A DNA stretch of 64,000 nucleotides from assembly GCA_031556065.1 (NCBI GenBank), contig JAVBTR010000004.1, positions 1-64,000 of the forward strand. Reading direction: 5' to 3'. A program made the position numbers and the translations under genes. Numbering within the stretch: the stretch's first letter is position 1; each line of letters opens with the position of its first letter. Below are positions 25,361 through 34,042 of the stretch, one piece after another. This DNA is from JAVBTR01 sp031556065. GTDB taxonomy: Bacteria; Bacillota; Clostridia; Christensenellales; Aristaeellaceae. Below the pieces are notes generated by a model. It saw nothing but the letters and a program-made list of their open reading frames with translations, was not told where the DNA came from and did no database searches.

Positions 25361-26161
25361 TCAATAGAAAAGTTCTTTAATGGCCGCTATATCATGCTGG
25401 GCCTGCTCCGGCTTGATCTCTTCCCGAAGCAAGGTAATATCTTGCTTTTCCCCTTTGGCCCACTGTGCCACCTTTTCAAGCCTGGCAATCCCCTTGCCCC
25501 AATCCATGGGGGTGTAATGGTTGTCTTGGTATACCCCGTCCTTTAAATGAAGGGTAATTACCTTATCGCCAAACAGAGCAATGGCGCTGTCCCAAATAGC
25601 TTCCTGGCTGTCTGCATTGTGTTCCCAAAGCAGGTTCACCGGATCGAAGATTACCTTCAAATAAGGGCTGTTCACATCGTCGATAAGCCGTTTAAGCATT
25701 TCAGGGGTATTGATGGTGTGGCGAACCACAGGCTCAATGGCCACAATGGCATCTTCTTCCTCTGCCACCTTTACAGCCTCTTTTACAAAATGCAGAACCT
25801 TCGCATATTGCGCTTCCCGGTTTTCATCGGTGCAGTTGGTTGTTTCCGTACCAACGCAAACCGCACCTAATTTCTTTGCCACGCGCAGATAATTCTTAAA
25901 CTGGGTAAGTCCCTTTTCAAACACCGTTTCATCCAAAGAGCCGGGCTCCACATAGCAGCCCAGCACTGTCAGCTCCATTCCACTGGCCTTCAGGGCTTGG
26001 CCGATTCTGCCAATATTCTTTTCTTCCAAAAAATCCCCTTCCAGCTCCACTGCTTTATAGGGCGCGAAGTGGACGGCCTCCAGGCCCTTTTCCTTAATCA
26101 GCCCAAACAGCACCTCTGGGGTATGCTTGCCAAAGTCATGGGCACGTGCACCAATTTTCAT
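25361..26161 (-). CDS. Sugar phosphate isomerase/epimerase-like TIM-barrel protein
   Basis: A 266-aa protein of the xylose-isomerase-like / AP endonuclease 2 superfamily (PF01261). Metal-binding positions are visible in VAIEPVVRHT (Glu), VIFDPVNLLWEHN (Asp, with His following), VITLHLKDGV (His) and LLREEIKP (Glu). The substrate cannot be read; family members epimerise or isomerise sugars or act as dehydratases. It stands alone between the MutS2-like gene and the HerA-like gene. Confidence 0.83.
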   Translation of the reverse strand: MKIGARAHDFGKHTPEVLFGLIKEKGLEAVHFAPYKAVELEGDFLEEKNIGRIGQALKASGMELTVLGCYVEPGSLDETVFEKGLTQFKNYLRVAKKLGAVCVGTETTNCTDENREAQYAKVLHFVKEAVKVAEEEDAIVAIEPVVRHTINTPEMLKRLIDDVNSPYLKVIFDPVNLLWEHNADSQEAIWDSAIALFGDKVITLHLKDGVYQDNHYTPMDWGKGIARLEKVAQWAKGEKQDITLLREEIKPEQAQHDIAAIKELFY

Positions 26162-26221
26162 TTAAATCCTCCATTTAAAAGAGGAGGTATCCCCCCTCTT
26201 TTGCATATAGTATCGTATCTG

Positions 26222-28228
26222 TTACTTTTTCTTGCCGGTTAACGCGTTCATGACGTCTTTAATCACCGTATTGGTCACGGTACGGGTAGCAGAGGAAATA
26301 GCGCTGTTCTTCACCCGGCCTAACACAGAATCGTTGAACCTGGCGCGATCTGCCCGCTCATTGCGAAGGGCATCGGATTCCGCGCGGCGCTGGGCGGTTT
26401 CCAGTTCCTTTTGCTGCCGGTCTGCCTCCTTCTGGGCTGCGATCTGGGCCTTTTGGGCATTCATCTGGTCCTTTGTCATGGCAGCGGGCTGCTGGGGCTG
26501 GGCCACATAGGGGGTGTATTGGCCGGTAGCGGGGTTGTATTGCATGGTCACCATCTGCTGCACATATGCGCCAGTGGCGGGATCTTGCACCATGGTGGGC
26601 ATCTGCACCAACTGTGGCTGTTGCATCACAGGCTGCTGAACCACAGGCTGTTGAACCATGGGTTGTTGCATCACGGGTTGCTGAACCATGGGCTGCTGCA
26701 TGGCAGGCTGCTGCATTACAGGCACGTTAGGGGTGCTTGCGCTAGGGGTGAACACTGGGACGTTGTTTTCGTTGTTAGGGATGTTCGTCATTTGTTCCAA
26801 CTCCTTCATATCGTTTTGACCCATGGTCATATTCGGCATGGTAAATACGGGCTGCTGAACGGGCATCTGCATAACGGGAATGGGGCTGGGACTAAAGGGA
26901 ATGCCTTGCATAATAGGAATGCCCCCAAACTGCACCTGCGGGGCGGCGGCGGGGTTTAGCATTTCGTAGGCCCCAGGGCGGTCCTGGCGCAGCTCATACT
27001 TGCCATACAGCGGGCTTTCCGCAACGCACTGCTGCCTCACATTATCGTCAATAGCGCCCATGTAGCTTTGGGGCGGCAAGATCAGCGCCCGTTCCACAAT
27101 GGTAGGTGCGCCGCCTTCATCTAAAAAGGACACCAGCGCCTCGCCTGTTTTAAGCTGGGTAATCACCGTGCCTGTATCGAAGCTTGGGTTGGCGCGGAAG
27201 GTATCGGCAGCAGCCTTCACCCCACGTTGATCCAAGGGCGTATAGGCACGAAGCGCATGCTGCACCCGGTTTCCCAATTGGCTCAAAACCGTCATGGGCA
27301 CATCGGCGGGGTTCTGGGTAATAAAGTAAACACCCACTGCCTTGGAACGAATCAGGCGGATCACCTGTTCGATTTTATCCATCAGGGCCTTGGGGCAATC
27401 GTTGAAAAGCAAGTGGGCTTCATCGAAGAAGAAGACCATCTTCGGCTTTTCCATATCCCCCTCCTCGGGCAAAAGCTTGTAAAGCTCTGTGAGCATCCAA
27501 AGCAGGAAGGTGGAGTACATAATTGGCATATTAAACAGCTTTTCCGCTGCCAAGATATTAATAACCCCACTGCCGCTTTCATCCACCTGCATCCAATCGG
27601 TAATATTCAGTATCGGTTCCCCAAAGAAAATATCCCCGCCCTGATCTTCCAACACCGCCACCGCCCGCTGGATAGCGCCAATGGAGGCAGGGGTTACATT
27701 GCCATAATGCAATTGATAATTCTTGGCGTTTTCGCCTACATAAGCCAGCATGGCCTTGAGATCTTTAATGTTGATCATGGGATAGCCTTCATCGTCGGCC
27801 ACACGAAAAAGAATGTTCAATACCCCCGATTGGGTGTCGTTTAAGGTTAGCATCCGGGAAAGCAAAAGCGGCCCCATTTCCTTAATAGAAGTGCGTACCG
27901 GATGGCCCTTTTCGCCGTATACATCCCAAAAAACAGAAGTGAAAGGCTTAAAATCGAAAGCGGCTTGATCCACCTTGACTTTTTCCAGCCTCTTAGCGAT
28001 GGCTTCGGAATCCTCCCCCGCCTTCACCATACCAGCCAGATCGCCCTTCACATCGCTCATAAATACAGGCACGCCCATTTGGGCAAAGCCTTCCGCAAGC
28101 ACTTTTAAAGTGACTGTCTTTCCCGTTCCCGTAGCACCGGCGATCAGTCCATGGCGGTTAGCCATGTTCGGCAGCAAAAATGCCGGCGCATCTCCTGTGC
28201 CCACCCAAATTTTTCCTTCATAAAGCAT
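26222..28228 (-). CDS. HerA/DUF853-family ATPase with Gln/Pro-repeat tail
   Basis: A 668-aa protein. Residues about 1-430 are a HerA-type ATPase of the DUF853 family: AGATGTGKTVTLKVLAEG is Walker A, KMVFFFDEAHLLF is Walker B, and FITQNPADVP and LGNRVQHALRAYTP are the family's sensor and arginine-finger blocks. The C-terminal about 240 residues are of low complexity, with repeated QQP units, Met/Pro-rich stretches, a charged helix (AAQKEADRQQKELE) and a basic end. HerA relatives move DNA or protein; the role of this family is not established. The Gln/Pro tail is much longer than the usual end and may vary between strains. Confidence 0.8.
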   Translation of the reverse strand: MLYEGKIWVGTGDAPAFLLPNMANRHGLIAGATGTGKTVTLKVLAEGFAQMGVPVFMSDVKGDLAGMVKAGEDSEAIAKRLEKVKVDQAAFDFKPFTSVFWDVYGEKGHPVRTSIKEMGPLLLSRMLTLNDTQSGVLNILFRVADDEGYPMINIKDLKAMLAYVGENAKNYQLHYGNVTPASIGAIQRAVAVLEDQGGDIFFGEPILNITDWMQVDESGSGVINILAAEKLFNMPIMYSTFLLWMLTELYKLLPEEGDMEKPKMVFFFDEAHLLFNDCPKALMDKIEQVIRLIRSKAVGVYFITQNPADVPMTVLSQLGNRVQHALRAYTPLDQRGVKAAADTFRANPSFDTGTVITQLKTGEALVSFLDEGGAPTIVERALILPPQSYMGAIDDNVRQQCVAESPLYGKYELRQDRPGAYEMLNPAAAPQVQFGGIPIMQGIPFSPSPIPVMQMPVQQPVFTMPNMTMGQNDMKELEQMTNIPNNENNVPVFTPSASTPNVPVMQQPAMQQPMVQQPVMQQPMVQQPVVQQPVMQQPQLVQMPTMVQDPATGAYVQQMVTMQYNPATGQYTPYVAQPQQPAAMTKDQMNAQKAQIAAQKEADRQQKELETAQRRAESDALRNERADRARFNDSVLGRVKNSAISSATRTVTNTVIKDVMNALTGKKK
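26615..26723. repeat. Tandem coding repeat (QQP units) in the HerA-like gene
   Basis: About eight imperfect 12-15 base units encode [MV]QQP with V/M/A between them. The unit length is a multiple of three, so slippage would change protein length without breaking the frame. Confidence 0.75.
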
Positions 28229-28346
28229 CTTGAGAATTCCTCCCTATTGCTAACAAAGATGATACAACAAAAGGCCGTTTTCGTCAATGTTTTCCTATGG
28301 TTGACGGGTTATGCTATACTATTTTTATGTGAAGGGAGTGAGTATC

Positions 28347-29021
28347 ATGTCCTATGAATGTTTGCTTTGCGACGCGGACGAAACCCTGTTCGATTTTCAC
28401 TTAGGGGAAAAGCAGGCCCTTATAGAAACCTTTTTGGCCTATGGTTTAAATGCCGACGAACCTACCGCCAGCCTTTACCACCGTATTAACGATGATTTGT
28501 GGAAAGCGTTGGAACGCAAGGAGGTCACACTGGATGAACTGAAAATCGCCCGTTTCCGGCAGCTGGTTCAGGCCTTTGGGCTTGATATTGTGCCGGAAGA
28601 TATCGCAGTCACCTACATTGAAAAGCTGGCACAGCAGGCCCAGTTAAAACCCGGCGCAGAAGGCTTCTGCCAAGCCATATCGACAAAAATGCCCATTTAT
28701 CTGGTGACCAACGGCATTGCTGTTATCCAAAGAGGGCGGCTTCAAAGAAGCCTCATTGCCTCGTACATTACCGATATCATTATTTCCGAAGAAGTAGGCG
28801 CACGAAAGCCGGACCCGAAAATGCTGCAGGTGGTACTTGATAGAACCGGCATAAAAAAAGAAAAAACCGTGATGCTGGGCGACAGCATCACAGCCGATAT
28901 CCCCGCTGCAGCGAACGCGGGGATCGATAGTATTTTGATCACCTGGGGGCAGGCCATGGACTCTGCTGGTTCCACCTATCAGGTCAGCTGTTTGGAAGAG
29001 GCTGCGAAAATCATTCTATAA
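28347..29021 (+). CDS. YjjG-type HAD nucleotidase
   Basis: A 224-aa haloacid dehalogenase-family phosphatase. Motif I is the LLCDADETLFDF segment (normally DxDxT), motif II is TNG in YLVTNGIA, the motif III lysine lies in GARKPDPKML, and motif IV is MLGDSITADI. The pattern and length fit the noncanonical pyrimidine nucleotidase YjjG, which removes damaged or unusual pyrimidine nucleotides. I start at ATG 28347, 5-6 bases after a GGGAGTGAG ribosome site; an upstream frame of 12 codons includes the promoter region. An extended -10 (TGCTATACT) lies about 35 bases upstream. Confidence 0.87.
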   Translation: MSYECLLCDADETLFDFHLGEKQALIETFLAYGLNADEPTASLYHRINDDLWKALERKEVTLDELKIARFRQLVQAFGLDIVPEDIAVTYIEKLAQQAQLKPGAEGFCQAISTKMPIYLVTNGIAVIQRGRLQRSLIASYITDIIISEEVGARKPDPKMLQVVLDRTGIKKEKTVMLGDSITADIPAAANAGIDSILITWGQAMDSAGSTYQVSCLEEAAKIIL

Positions 29022-29475
29022 TATAAGTCTTCTTTAGGGCGTGTTTCAAAACCCCATTTGTGCATTTTTCGTGGTATAATGGCACATGAAAACCTTTTTG
29101 CGGGAGCGTTAATCGGCGTGGATGCCGCCCGCATTTTGCGTGACAGGGGCTATACCGGGGCAAGCGTGTACCGATCGCCCGGGATGGGCGAAGGGAAATC
29201 CAAAACTGCTACTACGATTATGTGTTCAACCGGGTAAGGGGAATATAAAAGGAAGCTGCTGTCTCGTCATTTCTTACAAACTTATTTTGTATGCGCAGCC
29301 CTGGGTGTGAACCGAATAAAAAATGAATGAGCGCAAATTGAATGTAATCATATTGGGTGTGAGCCTGCCCATGAACCCTCTTGTGTTTCTTCAAAAGGTA
29401 TAAAATAGCGATAATGTTTTGCACTTGTGTTAATTAGCGTTGCTGTCTTTCACACGCTACAAAGGAGGAAATGAT
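29022..29475. other. 454-base intergenic region with a short orphan reading frame
   Basis: No convincing gene. TTAGGGCGTGTTTCAAAAC near 29034-29052 resembles, in inverted form, the sequence at 19502-19517. A plus-strand frame at 29079-29237 reads NLFAGALIGVDAARIL and VYRSPGMGEGKSK, with host-like base use but no ribosome site; it may be a gene remnant. A TATAAT lies at 29075-29080. The last 140 bases are A+T-rich and probably hold the promoter of the hybrid kinase. Confidence 0.4.
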
Positions 29476-32325
29476 ATGGGATTGTTGCGCAAATTTCGGG
29501 AAGGCACTCAGCTTCAGAAACATTCCGGGCTGGATGATTTAGCTAGGCAACCCAATGAAGAGGCCTTTTTAGAGGCCCTGGAAGGCGTTGCGAACAAGAT
29601 CGACACCTGTGTGTATATTTCCGAAATGGAAACGGATAAAATCCTCTTTATTAACAAGCGAATGCAAAGCGAGTTTAATTTTGCCCGAAATCCCGTTGGC
29701 GAACACTGCTGGGAACATTTGCAGGTTGGCCAAACAGGGCGCTGCTCCTTTTGCCCTGTCCCGCACTTGATCGACAACCCTAATGAAACCGTGGTTTGGG
29801 AAAAACACAACGCTTTGACAGGCCATGTCTATAAAAATGTAGACAGCACTATCCGCTGGATCGATGGCAGGCTTGTGCACATCCAGCATTCATCTGATAT
29901 AACCGATATGCGGCAGGCGCAGGATGAGGCGATTGAAGCCCATGAACGTCTTGAAATTGCACTTGATGCATCCAATTCCGGCGTATGGGAGCTGGATCTG
30001 GTGCGGAAAGTATTTAAATATGATGAGGCTTGTGGCAAGCTGCTGGGCCTTATACCCACCAGTGGCGATATCCTCCTCGAACAGCTTACAGAGCACTTCG
30101 CAAGAATCATGCACACCGAGCCCGGCGATTCGCTAATGGGCATATTGCAGCGGGCAGATCAAAGCGCGGAATGGCCTGTGCGGGATTCAAAGCTCGTCTT
30201 GCCCAACGGTCAGGTACGCTATATCCGCAGCTATGGCAACACGCAGAAGGATCCGCACGGCAAGACGCTGCGCGTTATTGGCATGAACATGGATATCACC
30301 CAAACTGTTAACCTGCAAAAAGAACTTATGGCCGCCAAGATCGCTGCGGAAAAAAAGGGCCTGGCAGAAGCCGAGGAGCGGACCCAAACCATGCTCGATG
30401 CCACCCCCTTGGCCGCCTCCTTTTGGGATGCCGATGGCAATATGCTCGATTGCAACATGGAAGCCGTGCGTTTGTTTGGGCTTACCAATAAAAACGATTA
30501 TATCCAACATTTTTACGATTTGAATCCCGAATTTCAGCCAGATGGAACCAGCACCGCCGATAAGGCGTCAAAGGAAATTGCCGAAGCCTTTCGCACCGGC
30601 TACCGTCGCTTCGAATGGATGTATAAAACCATTGATGGCAGCGAATTGCCGGTAGAAACAACGCTGGTACGCGTGCCGTGGCGGGGAGAATACCGGCTTG
30701 CGGCCTATTCTCAGGACCTGCGCGATATCAAGAAAATGGAAGTGGCGCGGCTGGATGCCATCGAGCACAGCCTTGATATGGAGATGCAGGCCAAGCTTGC
30801 CCTTGCCGCCTCCCAGGCAAAGAGCCAGTTTCTTTCGAACATGTCCCATGAAATTCGTACGCCAATGAACGCCATCATCGGCATTGCCGACCTGTTAGCC
30901 CAAGAACCCCTTGCTTCGAAACAGAAAAGCTACGTGGAGGATATCCGCGTCTCTGCGTCCTCACTGCTGGGCATCATCAACGACATTTTGGACATCTCTA
31001 AGATCGAAGCAGGAAAGCTGGAGCTTGTGCCTGTGGATTTCAACTTGGCTGCGCTGCTTCGCGGCATTGAGACCATGTTCATGCTTAGAGCCCAACGCAA
31101 GGGTCTGTTTTTCGAAATGCTGCTGCCCGATGATCTGCCTGAATATTTTAGGACAGACGATGTTCGCCTGCGGCAAGTGCTGATTAATTTGCTGGACAAC
31201 GCGGTGAAATTTACAAAAACTGGCGGCATCATGCTGGCTGTCCGCATTTTAGAGGGAATGATCCGCTTCGAAGTACGAGACACGGGTATTGGAATACGCG
31301 AGAATGAGCTTCCTCAGATTTTCGGTGAGTTCAATCAGGTGGATGTGCACAGCAACAGGCATATTGAAGGCACTGGGTTAGGTCTTTCTATTACAAATAA
31401 TTTAATCAAAATGATGAACGGCACACTGACGGTGGAGAGCGTTTTCGGTACAGGCTCAACCTTCCGAATCACGCTGCCTATTACTTTGGGCAGCAAAGAA
31501 AAGGTCGACCCGAAGCCGGAAGAGTGGATGCCGATCACAGTCAAGGGCGCCAACGTTTTAGCGGTAGATGACAACGAGGTAAATCTGCGCGTGATCGTGG
31601 GATTGCTCAAGCTTTCGGGCATCGATTGTGACTCAGCCCAAAGCGGACAAGAGGCGATCGAAAAAATCGCCTCCAAGCATTATGATCTTGTGCTCATGGA
31701 TCACATGATGCCGGCAATGGATGGGGTGGAGGCCACACAACTACTGCGCCAACGCTACAGCAAGGGTGAATTGGTGATTATTGCCTTAACAGCCAACGCC
31801 ATCGATGGCGTTAAGGATATGTTGCTCACAGCAGGGATGGACGATTATCTTTCCAAGCCAATAGACAAAGTAAAGCTTAATGCCATGCTGCAAAAATGGC
31901 TGCCAAGGAAAAAGCTGAATCTGGAACCCACTCCTATAGAATCAGGCGAGACGGTATTAGGCGATGTGCTTTCACGAGTTGCACATATCGGGAAAGTGGA
32001 TGTATCCCATGCCCTTAATAGCCTTGGCGGATCGCAAAAGATATTCGAAAGGATATTGCGTATCTTTACCAAGGGCATTCCAAAGGATATAGAGGAGCTT
32101 CAAGGCTTCCTTGAAATAGGCGATTTAAAAGGCTTCACAGTAAAGGTGCATGGTATAAAAGGCGCACTGAGGAACATCGGAATATTCACCATTGCATCGC
32201 TGGCAGAAGCGCTTGAATTCCACGGCAAGGATGGTGACGAGGCCTTCTGCTGTGAAAACCTTCCGAAGCTACTGATTGAGCTGGATATGCTGCACGATCA
32301 GCTTGAAGACATTTTTTCTGCATAA
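29476..32325 (+). CDS. Soluble hybrid histidine kinase with PAS, REC and Hpt domains
   Basis: A 949-aa signalling protein with no membrane segment. The order is: a PAS-like domain with a Cys-rich end (C..L..GQTGRCSFCPVP, about residues 30-110), two further PAS domains (about 145-280 and 300-430), HisKA with H458 in MSHEIRTPMN, HATPase_c (DNAVKF as N box, DTGIGI as G1, GTGLGLSI as G2), REC with D742 in LVLMDHMMP and the lysine in DYLSKPID, and Hpt with H892 in VKVHGIKGALRNIG. A four-step phosphorelay inside one protein is likely, with an outside response regulator as final acceptor. In this endospore former a link to Spo0A is possible but not shown. ATG 29476 has AAAGGAGG upstream. Confidence 0.92.
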   Translation: MGLLRKFREGTQLQKHSGLDDLARQPNEEAFLEALEGVANKIDTCVYISEMETDKILFINKRMQSEFNFARNPVGEHCWEHLQVGQTGRCSFCPVPHLIDNPNETVVWEKHNALTGHVYKNVDSTIRWIDGRLVHIQHSSDITDMRQAQDEAIEAHERLEIALDASNSGVWELDLVRKVFKYDEACGKLLGLIPTSGDILLEQLTEHFARIMHTEPGDSLMGILQRADQSAEWPVRDSKLVLPNGQVRYIRSYGNTQKDPHGKTLRVIGMNMDITQTVNLQKELMAAKIAAEKKGLAEAEERTQTMLDATPLAASFWDADGNMLDCNMEAVRLFGLTNKNDYIQHFYDLNPEFQPDGTSTADKASKEIAEAFRTGYRRFEWMYKTIDGSELPVETTLVRVPWRGEYRLAAYSQDLRDIKKMEVARLDAIEHSLDMEMQAKLALAASQAKSQFLSNMSHEIRTPMNAIIGIADLLAQEPLASKQKSYVEDIRVSASSLLGIINDILDISKIEAGKLELVPVDFNLAALLRGIETMFMLRAQRKGLFFEMLLPDDLPEYFRTDDVRLRQVLINLLDNAVKFTKTGGIMLAVRILEGMIRFEVRDTGIGIRENELPQIFGEFNQVDVHSNRHIEGTGLGLSITNNLIKMMNGTLTVESVFGTGSTFRITLPITLGSKEKVDPKPEEWMPITVKGANVLAVDDNEVNLRVIVGLLKLSGIDCDSAQSGQEAIEKIASKHYDLVLMDHMMPAMDGVEATQLLRQRYSKGELVIIALTANAIDGVKDMLLTAGMDDYLSKPIDKVKLNAMLQKWLPRKKLNLEPTPIESGETVLGDVLSRVAHIGKVDVSHALNSLGGSQKIFERILRIFTKGIPKDIEELQGFLEIGDLKGFTVKVHGIKGALRNIGIFTIASLAEALEFHGKDGDEAFCCENLPKLLIELDMLHDQLEDIFSA

Positions 32326-32419
32326 CACGATGCAAGATATGCGAAAAGAAGCTCATTTCTGCCGCAACCTGATGTTTATTAAGGCTTACTCAAAAAAGGG
32401 TTTCTCGCCGTTTTCCGTT

Positions 32420-32725
32420 TCATTCCCCATTCCAAAGGCTTGCCGTTAAATCCACCCGGCCATCGGCCAGAAAGGCTACGCCTTCATCCTTTAGCATTTG
32501 CCGCTGAATCTCCGGGTGCCCAAAGGGGCTGCCTTCGCAAATGTGGCCGTCTTTGAACACCACCCGGTGGAAAGGCAGCTCCTCTTTTAAGCTGTGGGTT
32601 AAGTAACCCACAATCCGGCTGCTTCTTGGGTTCCCAGAAAGCAAGGCGATCAGGCCATAGGTGGCCACCTTGCCTTCGGGAATTTTTTTAATGTTTTCCG
32701 CTACCTTGATAGAAAACTCGTTCAT
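32420..32725 (-). CDS. Alkyltransferase-like (ATL) DNA-damage recognition protein
   Basis: A 101-aa protein matching the DNA-binding domain of O6-alkylguanine-DNA alkyltransferase: an arginine finger in SSRIVGYL and helix GKVATYGLIALLSG. The active-site motif PCHRV is replaced by PFHRV, so the methyl-accepting Cys is absent and repair by alkyl transfer is not possible. ATLs bind alkylguanine and pass it to nucleotide excision repair. It starts 3 bases after lpd ends and is probably the last gene of the glycine operon. Confidence 0.87.
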   Translation of the reverse strand: MNEFSIKVAENIKKIPEGKVATYGLIALLSGNPRSSRIVGYLTHSLKEELPFHRVVFKDGHICEGSPFGHPEIQRQMLKDEGVAFLADGRVDLTASLWNGE

Positions 32726-32728
32726 ACA

Positions 32729-34042
32729 TTATCTCCCTGCGGGCATCGCATGGATAGCACTGCCGTCAATGGCATGCAGCGCTTCCACAACCCCTTCATT
32801 GAAGGTAGGATGGGCCCGCACGCCCTTGGCCAATTGGTGATAGGTAAGGCCGTTGACAATGGCGGTTGTCATTTCGCCGATCATATCCGTGGCCCGCTGG
32901 CACATCAATTGAGCACCAATAATCTTCCCCGTTTCCTTTTCCGCCACGATCTTAATAAACCCACGCTGGCCGTTTTCGATCAATGTCCGGCCATTGCCGC
33001 CCATAATATACTTGCCGCTTAGCGTTTCAATGCCCTTTTCCTTGGCTTCATCCTGTGTTATACCCACCGTAGCGATTTCGGGGCTGGTATAGACGCAAGC
33101 GGGAATCACCGCCGCATCGCAATTGGGCACAATGCCTTTTATCATTTCCACACAATTAATCCCCTGAGCGGATGCCTGGTGAGCCAGCATCATGCCGCCA
33201 ATGGCATCCCCAATGGCATAGACGTTTTCTAGACTGGATTCATAGCGTTCATTCACTTTAATGAAGCCCCGCTCCATTTCCGGTGCATCCCCAGAAAAGA
33301 GCCTGGCCGTATTAGGGCGGCGGCCTGTAGCCACTAACAAATGGCTGAAATCAGCCGTTTTCTCCGCCCCTTTTTCTTCGTATATAAGGGCATTGCCTTG
33401 TATTTTTGACACCTTGGCAGCCGTATGGATTTCCACACCCTGTTTTTTCAAAATCATGTTCAGGTTTTGGGAAATTTCCCTATCCATTAAGGGCAGAATC
33501 CGATCCATGGCTTCCACGATAATCACCTTCACGCCTAATGCCGCAAACACCGTAGCAAATTCCACGCCAATGACTCCGCCGCCAATAATAGCCAGGGCTT
33601 CTGGCAGGGCTTCAAGCCCTAAAAATTCATCACTGGTCATGGCCATTTCCAGGCCGGGAATAGGCGGCCTGGCGGGAATGGAACCTGCGGCAATGAGAAT
33701 ATGTTCGGCTGTGATGGTTTCCTCGTTCACCTGAACCTGATGGGCAGCGGAAATGATCCCTTCTCCACGGATAAGGGTAATCTTGTTCTTGCTTACCAGC
33801 ATTTCGATGCCGCTGCGCAAGGTTTGAACCACTTCATTTTTCCTGGTCATCATTTCTTGTAGGGTTTTGCCCGAATGTGCGTCGTGCAAAAGAGATTTGG
33901 TGGGAATACAGCCCCGGTTTAAGCAGGTTCCCCCCACTTCGCCCTTTTCAACCAAAGCGGTTTTCAGGCCCAATTGAGCCGCCCTAATAGCCGCTTCATA
34001 GCCACCGGGCCCCGCGCCAATGACGATTAACTCATAATCCAT
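32729..34042 (-). CDS. lpdA: Dihydrolipoyl dehydrogenase (L protein)
   Basis: A 437-aa flavoprotein disulfide reductase that reoxidises the dihydrolipoyl arm of GcvH with NAD+. FAD loop VIGAGPGGYEAAIRAA at the N-terminus, redox disulfide in GGTCLNRGCIPTK, NAD loop AIIGGGVIGVEFA, second FAD motif VYAIGDAIG, and the C-terminal His-Glu pair in RAHPTFNEGVVEA. I start at ATG 34042, with GGAGGG 8 bases upstream, overlapping lplA by 11 bases. Its place in the glycine operon shows it serves glycine cleavage. Confidence 0.95.
   Translation of the reverse strand: MDYELIVIGAGPGGYEAAIRAAQLGLKTALVEKGEVGGTCLNRGCIPTKSLLHDAHSGKTLQEMMTRKNEVVQTLRSGIEMLVSKNKITLIRGEGIISAAHQVQVNEETITAEHILIAAGSIPARPPIPGLEMAMTSDEFLGLEALPEALAIIGGGVIGVEFATVFAALGVKVIIVEAMDRILPLMDREISQNLNMILKKQGVEIHTAAKVSKIQGNALIYEEKGAEKTADFSHLLVATGRRPNTARLFSGDAPEMERGFIKVNERYESSLENVYAIGDAIGGMMLAHQASAQGINCVEMIKGIVPNCDAAVIPACVYTSPEIATVGITQDEAKEKGIETLSGKYIMGGNGRTLIENGQRGFIKIVAEKETGKIIGAQLMCQRATDMIGEMTTAIVNGLTYHQLAKGVRAHPTFNEGVVEALHAIDGSAIHAMPAGR

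Noticed and set aside
26615..26723. CRISPR-like repeat array
   Set aside because: Units are 12-15 bases without spacers and encode QQP in frame, so this is a coding repeat. No CRISPR array or cas gene was seen anywhere in the window.
26411..26959. Long plus-strand frame rich in His, Leu and Gly
   Set aside because: It is the antisense of the Gln/Pro repeat region of the HerA-like gene; the periodic composition is a mirror of the repeats.
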